Notes: generated from the sequence alone by a model not told the origin. A DNA stretch of 7,639 nucleotides from an uncultured Clostridia bacterium (GCA_934294965.1 CAKRAM010000137.1:1-7639), one strand, 5' to 3'; counted from the first letter of the stretch, positions 1 through 5,784 are shown. Made by a program: numbers and translations.

Positions 1-71
1 GCAGTTGGCAAAGTCCGCTCACAACAACAATTCGGCGTTTTCGCTTTACATACAAAAGTGCATTTGGTCTT

Positions 72-100
72 TGCGGTGCAATTGCAACTTGGGTTAAATT
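72..100 (+). promoter_or_regulatory. Candidate promoter of the small membrane protein gene
   Basis: A TTGCGG box (72-77) lies 17 bp before TAAATT (95-100), which would start transcription near 107 and leave a leader of about 18 nt containing the AAGGAG ribosome site. The -35 box matches consensus only in its first three bases, so this is a moderate candidate. Both boxes lie inside or beside an inverted repeat at 73-110. Confidence 0.4.
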
Positions 101-110
101 TTTGCACCGC
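73..110. repeat. 9-bp inverted repeat, operator-like or 5' hairpin
   Basis: GCGGTGCAA (73-81) is perfectly mirrored by TTGCACCGC (102-110) across a 20-nt spacer. The left arm covers most of the candidate -35 box, and the right arm covers the expected transcription start and ends 3 nt before the AAGGAG ribosome site. Half-site centres are 29 bp apart. It could be a two-site operator or, if transcription starts further upstream, an RNA hairpin next to the ribosome site. No T-run follows, so it is not an intrinsic terminator. Confidence 0.55.
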
Positions 111-124
111 GTCAAGGAGTATGT

Positions 125-571
125 ATGCACAAAATTAGCAAAAGATGGCTAAAGGCTATGTTGTGGGCAAGCAGTTTCGTAAGTCCGTTGTTGTTTGCGC
201 TCGTCGGCGGATACGTTTGGATAAAGAGCGACGACGAGGAAATTTCTCACGAGGTCAAGCACGTCTTTTTCGACGTGATGATTTTTATCGGTATCGATTT
301 GATAACAAGCCTCTGCGGAATCGTGTTCGACTTTGTAAACGTTTGCGCTGCAAAGTACGGTTTCCAACCTTGGAACACCAACGCGTTAACTTGGATTCAC
401 GATTTGGCAAAACTTGTAAAAATGATTATTTGCGGCGTGGGTATCTTGCGCGCCGTGTTGTTCACTCGCAAGGAAAACGTAAACGTTGTGGACGGGAAAA
501 TCGAACCGGACGAAAACCAAGCGGAAGAACAAAATCAATCGGCACAAAATTCTACCGAATCGGATAACTAA
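125..571 (+). CDS. Small three-helix membrane protein of unknown function
   Basis: This 148-residue protein is not one I recognise. It has three hydrophobic stretches, at about residues 11-33, 49-72 and 95-113. The first is preceded by a basic N-terminus (HKISKRWLK). The loop between the first two is acidic (SDDEE, residues 35-39). The tail from about residue 115 is hydrophilic and rich in Asp, Glu, Asn and Gln. The start at 125 is set by AAGGAG at 114-119, 5 nt upstream; the ATG at 121 runs into a stop after five codons. It stands alone between a candidate promoter (72-100) and a terminator (597-638). Size and topology recall small holin-like or membrane-accessory proteins, but no motif supports a specific role. 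Confidence 0.8.
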   Translation: MHKISKRWLKAMLWASSFVSPLLFALVGGYVWIKSDDEEISHEVKHVFFDVMIFIGIDLITSLCGIVFDFVNVCAAKYGFQPWNTNALTWIHDLAKLVKMIICGVGILRAVLFTRKENVNVVDGKIEPDENQAEEQNQSAQNSTESDN

Positions 572-596
572 ATCGATGGTCAAAATCAAAAAATCA

Positions 597-638
597 CGCA
601 CTTCAAGGTTGTGCAACCTTGCGGCGCGTTATTTTTTT
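597..638 (+). terminator. Intrinsic terminator after the first membrane protein gene
   Basis: CAAGGTT (604-610) pairs with AACCTTG (615-621) around a GTGC tetraloop. The helix continues with mismatches to CGC (597-599) pairing with GCG (626-628). TTATTTTTTT follows directly (629-638). It sits 26 nt after the stop codon and just before the next gene's promoter. Confidence 0.7.
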
Positions 639-671
639 GTCAAAGTGCAACGGTTTTTGCCGATTTGAGGA

Positions 672-680
672 TGGTATATT
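672..680 (+). promoter_or_regulatory. Candidate extended -10 promoter for the DUF421 operon
   Basis: TGGTATATT at 672-680 fits the extended -10 pattern (TGN plus TATATT). No good -35 box is present 16-18 bp upstream, which extended -10 promoters can tolerate. Transcription would start near 687, giving a leader of about 22 nt. It lies between the terminator at 597-638 and the start codon at 709. Confidence 0.4.
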
Positions 681-708
681 CTGCACAAAATTCGTCAACA
701 ATTGCGTT

Positions 709-1395
709 ATGCTAATAATTTTTCTTCGCGCAATAATTTTGTTTGCGGTGTTGTTGTTTTCCATAAGGCTTATGGGAAAGCGGCAAATCGGCGAAATGGA
801 GCCGTTCGAACTTGTCATAACGCTGGTTATATCCGAATTGGCATGTATTCCCATGGCGGATAGATCCATTCCTATCACGTTCGGAATCGTTGCGATATTG
901 ACGCTGTTCGGAATTCATCAATTCATTTTGGTACTGGGCAAGTCGCAAAAACTGCAAGGGGTTATAAACGGCAAACCCGTTATGGTAATCACTCCGCGCG
1001 GAATAGAGCATCAAGCGCTTAAACAACTCAACATGCACGTTACCGACGTTTTGCAGGCAATGCGCACGGCGGAGTATTTTTCGCTGGAAGAAGTCAAGTA
1101 CGGCATAATGGAAACCAACGGGCAACTTACCGTCGTGGCTCAAAAACAGCAGCACGAACGGCAACAAACTTTGCCGATTGTGGCAATTTGCGAAGGCAAA
1201 TGGAACCACGAAGACATGGCAAAGTACGGCTTATCTAGGGAAAACCTTATGCCCGTGTTGCACAGGTACGGCGTCAAGGTCAAAAAGGTGCTATTGCTTG
1301 CCGTGGACGAAACCAATCGCATAACTTTGCAAACCTACGGCGGCAGCATAATTTTTGACGACGCAAAAATATCCAGGGAGAAAAACAATGACTAA
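709..1395 (+). CDS. DUF421 family membrane protein, YetF-like
   Basis: This is a 228-residue member of the DUF421/YetF family, common in Bacillota; some relatives occur in spore-associated operons, but the biochemical role is not settled. Hydrophobic segments lie at about residues 2-19, 33-48 and 57-77. The family hallmarks are RLMGKRQIGE (20-29) and EPFELVITL (31-39), followed by a cytoplasmic domain with the typical NGKPVMVI (87-94), the LEEVKYGIMETNG stretch (126-138) and a C-terminal beta-rich part. I chose the ATG at 709 because the hallmark hydrophobic start follows at once and the frame upstream runs through the preceding terminator. No Shine-Dalgarno motif is visible before 709, which is odd for this window. 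The gene overlaps the DUF4363 gene by 8 bp. Confidence 0.9.
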   Translation: MLIIFLRAIILFAVLLFSIRLMGKRQIGEMEPFELVITLVISELACIPMADRSIPITFGIVAILTLFGIHQFILVLGKSQKLQGVINGKPVMVITPRGIEHQALKQLNMHVTDVLQAMRTAEYFSLEEVKYGIMETNGQLTVVAQKQQHERQQTLPIVAICEGKWNHEDMAKYGLSRENLMPVLHRYGVKVKKVLLLAVDETNRITLQTYGGSIIFDDAKISREKNND

Positions 1396-1765
1396 AAATA
1401 TTTGGATAGGCGTAGTCGTACTTGTGATAGTGCTTGGCTGCGGCATAGTCGAGGTTGCTATAATGAGCGCAAAGTACAAGGAATTGTACGACGAGTGCAA
1501 AACGGTGCTGGATAAGTGCGACGAGCAGTCGCTTTCCGTGGAAGAATACGAGCAGTTTAGAAAAAAGTGGGTAAAACTTAGAGAAACCAGCGAAATTTTG
1601 TTGCCGCACAACGACGTTTACGAACTTAACCTGCGTTTTGCCGAGGCGCAGGCATACGTGGAGCAGGGCGACTTCAAGCAGGTTGAAGCGCAACTTACCG
1701 TCGCGTTGGAACTGCTTTCCTACGTTCCGCACCTGATGAAGCCGACTTTTTGGCACATTATGTAA
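1388..1765 (+). CDS. DUF4363 family protein with one membrane anchor
   Basis: This 125-residue protein has one N-terminal transmembrane helix (about residues 5-24) and a predicted helical, charged domain beyond it. That domain carries spaced tryptophan, acidic and leucine positions plus the HNDVYELNLRFAEA stretch that I associate with DUF4363. Proteins of this kind are frequently encoded directly after DUF421 genes in Bacillota, and here the two genes overlap by 8 bp (1388-1395), so translation is probably coupled and the products probably act together at the membrane. AGGGAG (1375-1380) lies 7 nt before the ATG, inside the upstream coding region. An in-frame ATG at 1355 is further inside the upstream gene and lacks this support. 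The molecular function is unknown. Confidence 0.82.
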   Translation: MTKNIWIGVVVLVIVLGCGIVEVAIMSAKYKELYDECKTVLDKCDEQSLSVEEYEQFRKKWVKLRETSEILLPHNDVYELNLRFAEAQAYVEQGDFKQVEAQLTVALELLSYVPHLMKPTFWHIM

Positions 1766-1819
1766 GTATGCAACGTAACGACGACAATTGCAGTCGTCAT
1801 ACAAAGTAATCAGCGTTGT

Positions 1820-1864
1820 AGCGGCTACTTGCCGCTTGGTGTTTGCCGCTCAAAGCAAACATTT
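1820..1864 (+). terminator. Tandem weak stem-loops, possible terminator of the DUF421 operon
   Basis: AGCGGC (1820-1825) pairs with GCCGCT (1831-1836) around TACTT and is followed by a T-rich but interrupted tail. TGTTTGC (1840-1846) pairs with GCAAACA (1855-1861) and is followed by TTT. A third stem, GACGAC/GTCGTC (1780-1785 with 1793-1798), lies just upstream with no T-run. None is a textbook terminator, but together they lie between the operon's end and the next promoter. Confidence 0.35.
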
Positions 1865-1902
1865 CGTCAATAAAATTTTGCTCGCCAATCCTCCGATTTT
1901 TG

Positions 1903-1931
1903 TTGAAATGGTAGCGGATATATGCTATTAT
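1903..1931 (+). promoter_or_regulatory. Promoter of the alpha/beta hydrolase gene
   Basis: TTGAAA (1903-1908) and TATTAT (1926-1931) are separated by 17 bp, and TGC just before the -10 gives an extended -10 element. Transcription would start near 1938, leaving a leader of about 20 nt with GGAGGGG at 1946-1952, 6 nt before the ATG. Confidence 0.75.
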
Positions 1932-1958
1932 AAGAAAAAAACAACGGAGGGGCGACAA

Positions 1959-2942
1959 ATGAAATTTTCCAAGTTTGTGTTCAAGGCGATAGACAGGTTG
2001 TTTTATATTCCGGAAAATCCTTCGTTGGAGCGCAATCGACTATCAGGAGTAACGTACATCAAGGATATTGCCTACAGCGAGGAATATCCGGATATGAAGT
2101 TGGACATTTGCTACGTTCCGCGCACCGACGGCAGTCGCTATCCCGTTATTTTTGAAATTCACGGCGGCGGATTTTCGGCAGGAGACAAAAGTTATCGCGA
2201 GGTGCTGTGCAAGTACTATGCAAAACACACCGGAGCATTGGTTGTAAACGTAAACTACGGTTTGGGACCGGATTGCGTTTGCCCCGTGCCTACGCGTCAT
2301 TTGGTTGCGGCAATCAATTGGGTTGCGGCAAATCGGCGAAAATATAAAATGGACTTGTCCCACTTTGTGGTAACGGGCGATAGCGCCGGAGGCTACTATT
2401 CGGCAATACTTGCCGTGCTTCAAGGCAGCGAGTATTTGCAAAAGTTGTACGATTGCAAGCCAAAAGTCAAGTTTACCGCGGCTATTTTGAACTGCGGCAT
2501 TTACGACGTTCCGACCGCGCTTTCTCAAAAGGTGTTGTTCAACCTAACCGACGAAGTTTGTCAGGACGTAACAGGCGTAACTCCGGATATGTTGAGTCGC
2601 TACGCTTATCGGGACGGAATATCCCCCATTATGCACATCACCAAAAAGTTCCCCAAAACATTGCTCATTTTTGCCAAGCAGGATGCTTTTTGCAAGGGGC
2701 AGGGGGAAAGTATGTTGGAAAAACTTACTCAGTGCAAAGTGCCTCACACATACGTTGCCAGCGAAAACCTGCTGGATAACCACACGTACAGTCTTATGTG
2801 GTTCAGCCGCAAAGCGCGTGAAACAAACAATGTCATCGTCAAATTTTTGAACGAACATTTTGCCGAAGACACGCATTATCACAGGCACGCCAAGGCAGAA
2901 TCATGCGCTTTGCCGCAAGCCGCGCCGCCCAAAAGTGAATAA
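1959..2942 (+). CDS. Alpha/beta hydrolase, HGGG esterase/lipase-like
   Basis: This 327-residue protein belongs to the alpha/beta hydrolase fold, close to the hormone-sensitive lipase / BD-FAE type of carboxylesterases. The oxyanion-hole motif is HGGGF (residues 68-72). The nucleophile elbow is GDSAGG with Ser142. The likely acid is Asp242 (AKQDAF) and the likely catalytic base is His275 (DNHTY), so the triad is complete. No signal peptide is evident, so it should act in the cytoplasm, probably on small ester substrates that cannot be named from sequence. The start is fixed by GGAGGGG 6 nt upstream; earlier in-frame starts lie upstream of or within the promoter. The tail after about residue 305 is unusual: a His-rich patch (HYHRH) and a Pro/Ala end. 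It is a single-gene unit with its own promoter (1903-1931) and terminator (2966-3000). Confidence 0.9.
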   Translation: MKFSKFVFKAIDRLFYIPENPSLERNRLSGVTYIKDIAYSEEYPDMKLDICYVPRTDGSRYPVIFEIHGGGFSAGDKSYREVLCKYYAKHTGALVVNVNYGLGPDCVCPVPTRHLVAAINWVAANRRKYKMDLSHFVVTGDSAGGYYSAILAVLQGSEYLQKLYDCKPKVKFTAAILNCGIYDVPTALSQKVLFNLTDEVCQDVTGVTPDMLSRYAYRDGISPIMHITKKFPKTLLIFAKQDAFCKGQGESMLEKLTQCKVPHTYVASENLLDNHTYSLMWFSRKARETNNVIVKFLNEHFAEDTHYHRHAKAESCALPQAAPPKSE

Positions 2943-2965
2943 AGCATTGCACGAAAAGTATCAAG

Positions 2966-3000
2966 TGCGCCCAAGGGGTAAAAACCTCGGGCGCATTTTT
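2966..3000 (+). terminator. Intrinsic terminator of the hydrolase gene
   Basis: TGCGCCC (2966-2972) pairs with GGGCGCA (2989-2995), and an inner stem GGGGT/ACCTC closes an A-rich loop. TTTTT (2996-3000) follows. It lies 23 nt after the stop codon. Confidence 0.9.
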
Positions 3001-3005
3001 GCAAC

Positions 3006-3038
3006 AAAAATGCCGAAAGAACGCAACTTTCGGCATTT
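3006..3038 (-). terminator. Intrinsic terminator of udk
   Basis: AAATGCCGAAAG (3008-3019) and CTTTCGGCATTT (3027-3038) form a perfect 12-bp stem with a 7-nt loop. Read on the minus strand, it begins 2 nt after the uridine kinase stop codon and ends in a T-run (complement of 3006-3010). It sits back to back with the plus-strand terminator at 2966-3000. Confidence 0.9.
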
Positions 3039-3040
3039 AA

Positions 3041-3670
3041 TCAATCGGCGTCGTTTTCGGCGCGCATTTTCTTTTTTATTGCGTCGCAAATCATAGAGAT
3101 TGCAATCACATTGTTTCCGCCTTCGGGAATGATAAGGTCGGCTTTAACTTTTGACGGTTCAACAAACTGTTCATGCATCGGTTTTACGGTTGCGGTGTAC
3201 TGCGCAATAACCGATTCCATGCTTCTTCCGCGCCTATTGACGTCCCTCCGCAGTCTGCGGATAAATCGTATGTCGGCGTCGGTGTCTACAAACAGTTTTA
3301 TGTCGCACAAATCGCACAGTTCTTTGTCGGTAAAAATAAGTATGCCTTCAACGATAATCAACTCCGCACTGCGAGTTTCTTCCCATTCGGCATTGCGTTT
3401 GTGCTTGCAAAAGTCGTAGGTGGGGTGCTTGATGTTTTGACCGGCTTTCAGTTGTTTAACGTGTTCCACCAAAAGGGACGTTTCCAATGAATCTGGGTGG
3501 TCGTAGTTAAGTTTTTTGCGTTCCTCAAACGGAAGGTCGGGACGATCTTTGTAGTAGTAGTCGTGCGAAAGAATAACGGCTTGTTTTCCAAACGCCGCGC
3601 TTATCTTTTTTGCCACCGTCGTTTTGCCCGATCCCGTGCCTCCGGCAATACCAATCACCAATCTGTTCAT
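3041..3670 (-). CDS. udk: Uridine kinase (uridine/cytidine monophosphokinase)
   Basis: This cytosolic enzyme of pyrimidine salvage phosphorylates uridine and cytidine to UMP and CMP with ATP or GTP. The 209-residue protein is full length for the family. The P-loop GGTGSGKT spans residues 10-17. The substrate-side segment SHDYYYKD (35-42) with Asp37 is followed by the family stretch LPFEERKKLNYDHP (46-59). The strand IIVEGIL (105-111) precedes FVDTDADIR and the Arg-rich lid RRDVNRRGR, then VKPMHEQFVEPSK and DLIIPEGG. All are typical of Udk. The ATG at 3670 is chosen because GGAGGG (complement of 3679-3684) lies 8 nt upstream and the promoter lies just beyond; longer in-frame starts fall upstream of the promoter. 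It is a single-gene unit with its own terminator, converging on the hydrolase gene. Confidence 0.96.
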   Translation of the reverse strand: MNRLVIGIAGGTGSGKTTVAKKISAAFGKQAVILSHDYYYKDRPDLPFEERKKLNYDHPDSLETSLLVEHVKQLKAGQNIKHPTYDFCKHKRNAEWEETRSAELIIVEGILIFTDKELCDLCDIKLFVDTDADIRFIRRLRRDVNRRGRSMESVIAQYTATVKPMHEQFVEPSKVKADLIIPEGGNNVIAISMICDAIKKKMRAENDAD

Positions 3671-3691
3671 AGTTTTTGCCCTCCGCATTGT

Positions 3692-3721
3692 ATTGTAGCA
3701 TTTTTTGTAGAACGATGTCAA
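3692..3721 (-). promoter_or_regulatory. Promoter of udk, near-consensus
   Basis: On the minus strand TTGACA (complement of 3716-3721) and TACAAT (complement of 3692-3697) are spaced by 18 bp, and TGC before the -10 gives an extended element. The predicted start near 3685 leaves only about 15 nt of leader, almost all of it the ribosome site and its spacer. There is therefore no room for a leader-based attenuator. Confidence 0.85.
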
Positions 3722-4228
3722 TTTTTGAACCGCAATTTGCGTAAGAATATGTTGCCTAAATACGATTTTTTTTGCCCGTTGCCGCTTTCGAATTGCCGTA
3801 TACTTTTCGCAATATTGTCTGTTTGCATTTGCAAGTGTTTTTTGGTGTTTTTGCATACGGCTTAGATTTATTTATCTTCACAATTACTTGTGTCGGACTA
3901 TTTATATTCATTGTTATTTCTCAATAAAGGGAGAAGATGCATTTTTCCGCAAAATAGTGCAAACGAGCATTTGTTCGGACAAGCCGAAAACACAACAACC
4001 TACGGTTTTTCAGTCGCATGTGGCGGTGTATTCGCTCAAAATTTCAAATCAAGCAAATACGCACAGATAATTACATTTTGCCCTAATCGACCGCTTACGA
4101 CGTCAAAACGGTGTTTATACACAGGGAATGCCAATCTTTATCGCCAATTGCCGAAAATGCGACTTTTACGCCTATTTTAACGTGCGTTCACTTGCAGTAA
4201 ACTTGCCGATATTATTTTCCAAAATATG
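3722..4228. other. Gene-poor region between udk and the acetyltransferase gene
   Basis: I see no convincing gene in this roughly 500-bp AT-rich stretch between two divergent promoters. Possible protein reading frames on the plus strand (3888-4070 and 3890-4180) overlap each other in different frames, lack ribosome sites and have no recognisable domain. The only translation-like signal is AAAGGGAG (3927-3933) 3 nt before an ATG at 3937 that opens a six-codon frame ending at 3957. After it, TTCGG/CCGAA can form a 5-bp hairpin near 3973-3987, and a CGGTTTTT stretch follows near 4002-4011. This could be a decayed gene, a small RNA locus or simple spacer. Confidence 0.4.
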
Positions 4229-4257
4229 TTGAAATTTTTTGTCTATTTTGTTATACT
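4229..4257 (+). promoter_or_regulatory. Promoter of the acetyltransferase gene
   Basis: TTGAAA (4229-4234) and TATACT (4252-4257) are spaced by 17 bp. The -35 context (TGTTGAAAT) is the same as at the hydrolase promoter. Transcription would start near 4264, leaving a leader of about 65 nt before the ATG at 4329. This rules out in-frame starts near 4239. Confidence 0.8.
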
Positions 4258-4328
4258 ATCTTAGCCTTTGCGCTTTTGGCTGCAATAAGTCGTTTGTGGC
4301 AAGTTTTTTTGCGCAGGGGCGGCAAGTT

Positions 4329-5054
4329 ATGCAAGAGTTGGTAATAACAAAACAAATTTTTCAAAAACTGCGTTCAAACGACCAAACGCTGATTTTCGCC
4401 GGATATATCGAGGGATGTAAAACGGTGCGCCTGTTTTCCGACGGGAACGACTACGCCTTATTGTGCAAAGTCGGTTCGGAATTGGAGTGTTGCATTTCCG
4501 GCAGCAACGTATCTTTTGCCGACAAAGTGTGCGCGTTGCCATTCCTAAAAGGTCATGTCAAGTTTTGTGCCGTCGGCGACGAATTGTTCGACCACATCTC
4601 GGCGCGGTTCGGCAGTGAGGGCGTTTCTCGCTGCGGGTACTACGTCTACGACGGAACGCCGCTAACGCACGTTGTAACGCACAAAATCGAGCCTATCGAT
4701 CCCAAGTTTGCCAAAGCCGTTTCCGACGGAACGTTCTATCCTGCCGATTTGGATGAAATTCGGCATTGCTTGTCGCTGCGTCCCAGCGCGTGTATAACGG
4801 AAAACGGCAAGCCCGTTTGCTGGTGTTTGGTTCACCGAGAGGGCAGTTTGGGTATGCTGTTCACCTTGCCGGAGTATCGGCACAAGGGGTTGGCTTTGGA
4901 CGTGATGACGGCGCTTTGTCAAATGCTGATCGATATCGGGCAAAAGCCGTTTGCCTACATTGTGGACGGAAACGTGGCTTCCATATCGCTTGCGGCAAAG
5001 TACAACCTAAAACAAATCGGACACGCAAGTTATTTTTCGGCAATAGTGCAGTAG
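4329..5054 (+). CDS. GNAT family N-acetyltransferase
   Basis: This 241-residue protein carries a GCN5-related acetyltransferase core in its C-terminal part. The beta4-alpha3 acetyl-CoA segment runs from GMLFTLPEY (175-183) into RHKGLA (184-189), matching the Q/R-x-x-G-x-G/A pyrophosphate loop with an Ala or Leu variant. The late motif DGNVASISLAAKYNLKQIG (213-231) matches the usual N-x-x-S-x-x-L-x-x-K-x-G/N-F end of the domain. The first 150 residues or so look like a degenerate N-terminal GNAT-like half or a substrate-binding domain, as in FR47-like and glycine N-acyltransferase-like proteins. The acceptor substrate cannot be named. Twelve cysteines in 241 residues suit an anaerobe's cytoplasm. 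AGGGG (4315-4319) lies 9 nt before the ATG, and upstream in-frame starts precede the mapped promoter start. YgjV-like gene follows 136 bp on. Confidence 0.82.
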   Translation: MQELVITKQIFQKLRSNDQTLIFAGYIEGCKTVRLFSDGNDYALLCKVGSELECCISGSNVSFADKVCALPFLKGHVKFCAVGDELFDHISARFGSEGVSRCGYYVYDGTPLTHVVTHKIEPIDPKFAKAVSDGTFYPADLDEIRHCLSLRPSACITENGKPVCWCLVHREGSLGMLFTLPEYRHKGLALDVMTALCQMLIDIGQKPFAYIVDGNVASISLAAKYNLKQIGHASYFSAIVQ

Positions 5055-5074
5055 TTTTTTGTGTAAGTGGGTGC

Positions 5075-5100
5075 ATTAGTCGACTTTTTGACTAGTTGTT
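5075..5100 (+). terminator. Weak stem-loop after the acetyltransferase gene
   Basis: ATTAGTC (5075-5081) pairs with GACTAGT (5090-5096) with one T-G wobble around an 8-nt loop, followed by the short run TGTT. The stem is AT-rich and the tail poor, so it may only partly stop transcription and let some continue into the YgjV-like gene. Confidence 0.35.
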
Positions 5101-5115
5101 TGGGATGTTGGCGTC

Positions 5116-5153
5116 GATTGCCAAGTTTGGGAGTTTTTTTTCGCGCGGCAATC
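5116..5153. repeat. 7-bp inverted repeat upstream of the YgjV-like gene
   Basis: GATTGCC (5116-5122) is mirrored by GGCAATC (5147-5153) across 24 nt that include a run of eight T. It ends 25 nt before the ribosome site at 5178. It could fold in a transcript that reads through from the acetyltransferase gene, or it could be a protein site. Confidence 0.35.
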
Positions 5154-5190
5154 AATGGTGATTCTAAAATAATTTGCAGGAGAGTTATAT

Positions 5191-5532
5191 ATGCAGTGGA
5201 TAAAAGACAACATTATGGATTGGACCAACTGGACGGAGTGGCTCGGGCTTTTGGCAGCGGCTCTCGTTTTGGTGTCGTTTTTGATGAAGGACGAAACAAA
5301 AATCCGCGCAGTTAACATTTTCGGATGCTTGGTGTTTGTCATTTACGGATTCTTTATCAAATCGGCTTCGGTGTGGGCAATGAACGTCGCCGTTTGCGTC
5401 GTGCACGTTGTGCGTTTGACAAAAAGTTTCAAAAGCAAAAAAAGTAACGGCGACAAAACAGCCGAACAAAATTGCGAGCAGTCCGACGATAACGCCGACA
5501 GTGCCGATTTAGACCAAACGCAAGCCGAGTAG
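5191..5532 (+). CDS. Small YgjV-like inner membrane protein
   Basis: This 113-residue protein has three predicted membrane helices at about residues 17-32, 42-56 and 60-76. The pattern of a first helix with a Leu/Ala/Val-rich face ending SFLMKDE, then LR-like KIRAVNIFG (38-45, Asn42 and Gly45), then YGFFI, then a third helix with Asn65 and a final VVRL fits the YgjV family (Imp-YgjV), whose function is unknown. The C-terminal 35 residues are a charged, probably disordered tail rich in Lys at first, then Asp, Asn, Gln and Ala. AGGAG (5178-5182) lies 8 nt before the ATG. I see no strong promoter directly upstream, so it may be cotranscribed with the acetyltransferase gene 136 bp earlier. Assignment rests on helix pattern and conserved-looking positions only. 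Confidence 0.7.
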   Translation: MQWIKDNIMDWTNWTEWLGLLAAALVLVSFLMKDETKIRAVNIFGCLVFVIYGFFIKSASVWAMNVAVCVVHVVRLTKSFKSKKSNGDKTAEQNCEQSDDNADSADLDQTQAE

Positions 5533-5755
5533 GCAACCGACTTCGATTGATTACGCCCAAATGTTCTTTTCGTTTTGCTGTCGCAAACATAATGGAAAGG
5601 CAACGGGCGTTTTATCAAGTACTTTCGGCAACGATAAATTCGTCGAAAAAATCAAAAAATGAGGCATAATTTACCTTTCAAACGACGAATATATAGCATA
5701 ATATACTTCACGTGCAAAAAAATGGTAAACAAACAAAAAAAGTGCATAAAAACAG
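5533..5755. other. AT-rich gap with two inverted repeats, no gene seen
   Basis: No plausible gene is visible between the YgjV-like gene and the next promoter. ACGCCC (5553-5558) can pair with GGGCGT (5605-5610), enclosing a smaller TTTGC/GCAAA hairpin near 5574-5587 and followed by TTTATC; this may be a weak terminator. ATTCGTCG (5638-5645) is exactly mirrored by CGACGAAT (5683-5690) across 37 nt that are A-rich on the left. Further AT-rich sequence with TATA-like hexamers (for example 5702-5707) follows, but I could not pair any of these with a convincing -35 box. Confidence 0.45.
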
Positions 5756-5784
5756 TTTACAATTTTGGGCAATAATGATAAATT
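5756..5784 (+). promoter_or_regulatory. Promoter of the zinc-ribbon protein gene
   Basis: TTTACA (5756-5761) and TAAATT (5779-5784) are spaced by 17 bp, with TGA just before the -10 giving an extended element. Transcription would start near 5791, leaving a leader of about 74 nt to the ATG at 5865. Confidence 0.65.

Noticed and set aside
619..708. 30-residue N-terminal extension of the DUF421 protein
   Set aside because: It begins inside the preceding terminator and the family starts with the hydrophobic helix at 709.
1788..1958. 57-residue N-terminal extension of the alpha/beta hydrolase
   Set aside because: It spans stem-loops, the promoter and the ribosome site; the start at 1959 has a strong GGAGGGG.
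3671..3856. 62-residue N-terminal extension of uridine kinase
   Set aside because: The extension contains the consensus promoter and ribosome site, and the family starts directly at the P-loop strand.
3890..4180. Possible 96-residue plus-strand protein starting at GTG
   Set aside because: No ribosome site, no recognisable domain, and it overlaps another open frame of similar quality; listed only as part of a gene-poor region.
4118..4225. Short frame starting near 4129 with a Cys-x2-Cys pair
   Set aside because: Only about 35 codons, one metal-like pair, a purine stretch too close to the ATG, and it runs into the acetyltransferase promoter.
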